Shown here piece by piece: positions 61,358 through 64,000 of a stretch of 64,000 nt of DNA (position 1 is its first letter; every line of letters starts with the position of its first letter). The stretch is from NCBI RefSeq assembly GCF_001969855.1, contig NZ_MRBL01000007.1, positions 124,001 to 188,000 of the forward strand. Reading direction: 5' to 3'. Origin of the DNA: Bacillus haynesii. Its GTDB lineage: Bacteria > Bacillota > Bacilli > Bacillales > Bacillaceae. The notes under the pieces were generated by a model, which saw only the letters and a program-made list of their open reading frames with translations, was not told the origin of the DNA and did not search any database. Both the position numbers and the translations under genes were made by a program.

Positions 61358-62731
61358 GTGAAACAGAAAAAAAGAGAACAACTTGTTAACCTGTTTAGTG
61401 TGTTAAATGAAAAAAGTCAGATCAACGCGGCGGTGTTAGTCGCTGAAGACGGAGACATTCTTTATCAAGGCGCCTTCGGTTATGCAAACTTGGCAGATAA
61501 GCGTTTATTGCAGGAAGATTCCTTATTTGAATTAGCATCGCTATCTAAGCCGTTCACTGCTTTGGGCATCCTTCAATTAGCACAGCAAGGGACATTGAAT
61601 ATCGAGGATCCCGTAGAACGGTGGATAACCGGATTTCCCTATCAAGGCATAACGATTCACGATTTATTGACACATACGTCGGGTCTGCCCGATTATATGG
61701 AGTGGTTTTTACAACATTGGGATCATAACAAGATTGCTGTTAATCAAAATATCGTTGATATGCTGATGAATCATCAGCCGCAACGCTATTTTGCCCCGGG
61801 TGAAGGTTGGCTGTACAGCAATACGGGATATGTGCTGCTTGCGGTTATCATTGAAAAGGCATCCGGTCTGAGTTTTGCCGAATATATGAAAAAAAGTATC
61901 TTTGAACCGGTGGAAATGCGGAACTCAAGGGTGTATAACAGAAGGCTTCAACCTGAAACCATTGAGAACTATGCGTATGGATATGTGTATGACGTGCATA
62001 CAGAACAGTACGTTCTGCCTGATGACCTTGAAGAAACAAAATATGTCTGCTATCTTGACGGGATTCAGGGGGACGGAACCGTAAACTCAACCATTCATGA
62101 CTTATATTTGTTTGACCAAGCCTTATATGCAGATTGTTTGATCAATCAAGTCTCAAAAGAGCTTGCTTTTTCTCCCGCGTCTCTGAAAAACGGAGAGTCC
62201 GTAGATTACGGGTGTGGATGGGTGCTTCGGGACAGTCCTGAAACAGGGCGAATTGTCGGTCACAGCGGCGGCTGGCCAGGCTATTCAACCGTAATGATCC
62301 GATATATCGATCAACGAAAAACCTTCATTTATTTGAGCAATGTGGAACAGGATGATGAATATGAACAGGCCATCTTTGAAGCCGTTGAAAATATCCTGTT
62401 TGACAAGGCCTACAAAATCCCTGATCGCCCTGCCGATAAAAAGAAAAAAGAGATCGATCCGGCCATTTACAAAAGATATGTCGGAAGTTATTCACTTCAA
62501 GATGGCACCGCCGCTGACGTGACAGTTGATAAGAACCGGCTATATATGCAAATCACCGGACAGATCCGTTTTGAATTATTTCCAGCCTCGGAAACGCGCT
62601 TTTTCCTTAGGTCATTGTCTGTTGAAGTGGATTTTATTTTGGAGGATGGTGTCGCAACCCGCTTGATTATTTATCAAAATGGCGCAGAGGAAGAAGCGGT
62701 GCGGATAGTGGAATCAAACAGCAAGGTATGA
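61358..62731 (+). CDS. pbpE: PbpE, penicillin-binding protein 4* (class C beta-lactamase family)
   Basis: A 457-residue serine hydrolase. The active-site Ser61 lies in SLSK (SxxK), the Tyr-x-Asn motif in WLYSNTGY, and the third motif in VGHSGGWPGY. A small C-terminal domain follows from about residue 365. There is no signal peptide. It is very similar to B. subtilis PbpE, a low-molecular-mass penicillin-binding protein or endopeptidase linked to envelope stress. It starts with GTG behind AAAGGGAGG. In B. subtilis racX follows; here it does not. Confidence 0.93.
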   Translation: MKQKKREQLVNLFSVLNEKSQINAAVLVAEDGDILYQGAFGYANLADKRLLQEDSLFELASLSKPFTALGILQLAQQGTLNIEDPVERWITGFPYQGITIHDLLTHTSGLPDYMEWFLQHWDHNKIAVNQNIVDMLMNHQPQRYFAPGEGWLYSNTGYVLLAVIIEKASGLSFAEYMKKSIFEPVEMRNSRVYNRRLQPETIENYAYGYVYDVHTEQYVLPDDLEETKYVCYLDGIQGDGTVNSTIHDLYLFDQALYADCLINQVSKELAFSPASLKNGESVDYGCGWVLRDSPETGRIVGHSGGWPGYSTVMIRYIDQRKTFIYLSNVEQDDEYEQAIFEAVENILFDKAYKIPDRPADKKKKEIDPAIYKRYVGSYSLQDGTAADVTVDKNRLYMQITGQIRFELFPASETRFFLRSLSVEVDFILEDGVATRLIIYQNGAEEEAVRIVESNSKV

Positions 62732-62760
62732 CCGTTTGGCGGCCTGGCTCTGTTGTCTGT

Positions 62761-62910
62761 CAGGAGGAAATTTATCGTTGGAAGGTGGATTATGCAATTT
62801 GGGGATATCTGCCCGGCTGAATTCCTGATGAGCATCAATCGGATATTCATGGCAAAGGTGCACCATCTATAAGGATGTCTAAGGAGGTTCATGAGGCTGT
62901 ACAAATTTAA
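62761..62910 (+). pseudogene. Decayed C-terminal tail of a polymorphic toxin
   Basis: In the frame starting at 62761 the bases read QEEIYRWKVDYAIWGYLPG, a stop at 62818-62820, then IPDEHQSDIHGKGAPSIRM and SKEVHEAVQI before a second stop. The segment DIHGKGAPSIRMSKEVHEA resembles the HGKxAPSxRM-x(2-4)-H tail of several polymorphic toxin domains of LXG and related proteins. No start or signal remains. It directly precedes, and overlaps, a SUKH immunity gene, the usual order of toxin and immunity genes. The rest of 62732-62890 holds nothing else. Confidence 0.55.
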
Positions 62911-63331
62911 TTTTATAAAAAATAGTCATCATGAGTTTTATGAGCTAGAAGAAAACGATCTAATAAAAGCGGAAGATAGACTTGGTTTTCTATTTCCTAA
63001 AGAGCTCAGAGAATTTTATTTAGAGATTGGGTACGGGTTTATAAATGGGAATAATAATGCAATAAACAGATTTTTAGATCCCGCTACTATCGCAGATATC
63101 ACTTTAAGGGAAGATATTTACGAATTTGACCCTGATTTAGATGGTATATATGAAGATGAAGACAAGCTTGTTTTTTATGAGGTCAATGAAGGTGTATATG
63201 TAACGCTTGATTTAAATGATTCCGATAAGTCACCAGTATTCTTTTTTGATAAAAAAATAGCTGACTCTCTAGAGGGATTTATTAAAAAAGTTGATCAAAA
63301 TGATCGGTACTTTGAAGATATGACGGATTAA
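62891..63331 (+). CDS. SMI1/KNR4 (SUKH) family immunity protein
   Basis: A 146-residue acidic protein of the SUKH superfamily: EENDLIKAEDRLGFLFPKEL followed by REFYLEIGYGF is the core pattern of the fold. A later strand region contains GVYVTLDLNDSDKSPVFFF. Such proteins neutralise the toxin of the neighbouring gene, usually a nuclease or deaminase, in bacterial competition systems. Here the toxin is reduced to a fragment, so this is an orphan immunity gene. Base composition is clearly AT-richer than pbpE upstream, which fits transfer. AAGGAGG precedes the ATG. Confidence 0.88.
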   Translation: MRLYKFNFIKNSHHEFYELEENDLIKAEDRLGFLFPKELREFYLEIGYGFINGNNNAINRFLDPATIADITLREDIYEFDPDLDGIYEDEDKLVFYEVNEGVYVTLDLNDSDKSPVFFFDKKIADSLEGFIKKVDQNDRYFEDMTD

Positions 63332-63528
63332 ATTTTTTTTGGATTTGACCTTGATTGTCTTTTGCCTTTCAAGACTTTCTTCCAAAAAGGAAAATCGGGC
63401 ACTTTTATAATCCGTTTTGTTATACATAGATGTAGGATCTGTTGAACGAGCCCTGGATGATGAATACAGTGGCATGATCATTTTGGGATGGAGTGTTTAT
63501 ACAGCTGGAACTGCTAAAATAACAGTAA

Positions 63529-63557
63529 AAACCAAGCAGAAAACATCTGCTTGGTTT
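63529..63557 (-). terminator. Terminator of the arabinanase gene
   Basis: AAACCAAGCAGA pairs perfectly with TCTGCTTGGTTT and is followed by TTTACTG on the minus strand. Confidence 0.85.
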
Positions 63558-63562
63558 AAAAA

Positions 63563-64000
<438 letters not shown>

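Overview
The window looks like a chromosomal segment of a Bacillus of the licheniformis group. Gene order follows the Bacillus subtilis app-trpS-opp-yjb-thi-cot-yjc-met segment almost gene for gene, and proteins I remember from B. subtilis (Spx, MecA, TrpS, ThiG, CotY, MetI, PbpE) match closely in sequence and length. Several blocks that I do not expect at these positions in B. subtilis interrupt the order. No rRNA, tRNA, CRISPR array or insertion sequence was seen. Family and B. subtilis comparisons are from memory; no search was run.

Layout. 1-2.6 kb: end of the App oligopeptide ABC transporter operon. 2.6-4.3 kb: an AT-rich drug-efflux-type MFS gene lying between appC and a second, decayed copy of the appC 3' end. 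4.4-6.7 kb: yjbA and trpS, trpS behind a tryptophan T-box. 7.1-12.7 kb: the oppABCDF operon. 12.8-15.7 kb: yjbC and spx (behind an ECF sigma promoter), yjbE and mecA. 15.9-23.0 kb: an accessory block between mecA and coiA with a secreted GH8 glycosidase, a TctCBA tricarboxylate transporter with a cre site, and a CitST/DctSR-type two-component system. 23.1-35.5 kb: coiA, pepF, the small RNA RoxS, spxH, yjbI, cwlQ, yjbK, yjbL, the alarmone synthetase yjbM, nadF, yjbO, prpE and yjbQ. 35.5-41 kb: TPP riboswitch and the thiamine operon tenA-tenI-thiO-thiS-thiG-thiF-thiD. 41-46.7 kb: fabI with a FapR operator, then spore coat genes and very small sporulation-type genes up to spoVIF. 46.7-54.3 kb: helicase yjcD, a sigma-B-type small gene, a yngA-yngB-galE-yngC sugar-nucleotide operon, and yjcFGH. 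54.3-64 kb: a decayed helix-hairpin-helix gene, a DinB/WYL pair, metI-metC behind a SAM riboswitch, yjcL, a frameshifted marR, pbpE behind a sigma-W promoter, a decayed toxin tail followed by an intact SUKH immunity gene, and the end of a GH43 arabinanase gene.

How the genes fit together. The segment combines peptide uptake (App, Opp), thiol and envelope stress control (Spx, its adaptor SpxH, MecA, the ECF and sigma-W promoters), cofactor and amino acid synthesis under RNA control (T-box, TPP, SAM), and late sporulation coat assembly. The lineage-specific blocks add carboxylate uptake, polysaccharide degradation, sugar-nucleotide metabolism and remnants of an interbacterial toxin system. Several signs of decay are visible: the appC repeat, the marR frameshift, the multiply frameshifted HhH gene and the toxin tail. 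I found no intact gene cluster that looks like a wholly new system. The most informative anomalies are the toxin remnant with its orphan immunity gene, the marR frameshift with two matching operator-like palindromes, the appC repeat around the MFS gene, and the CoiA-like N-terminus on the YjcD helicase.
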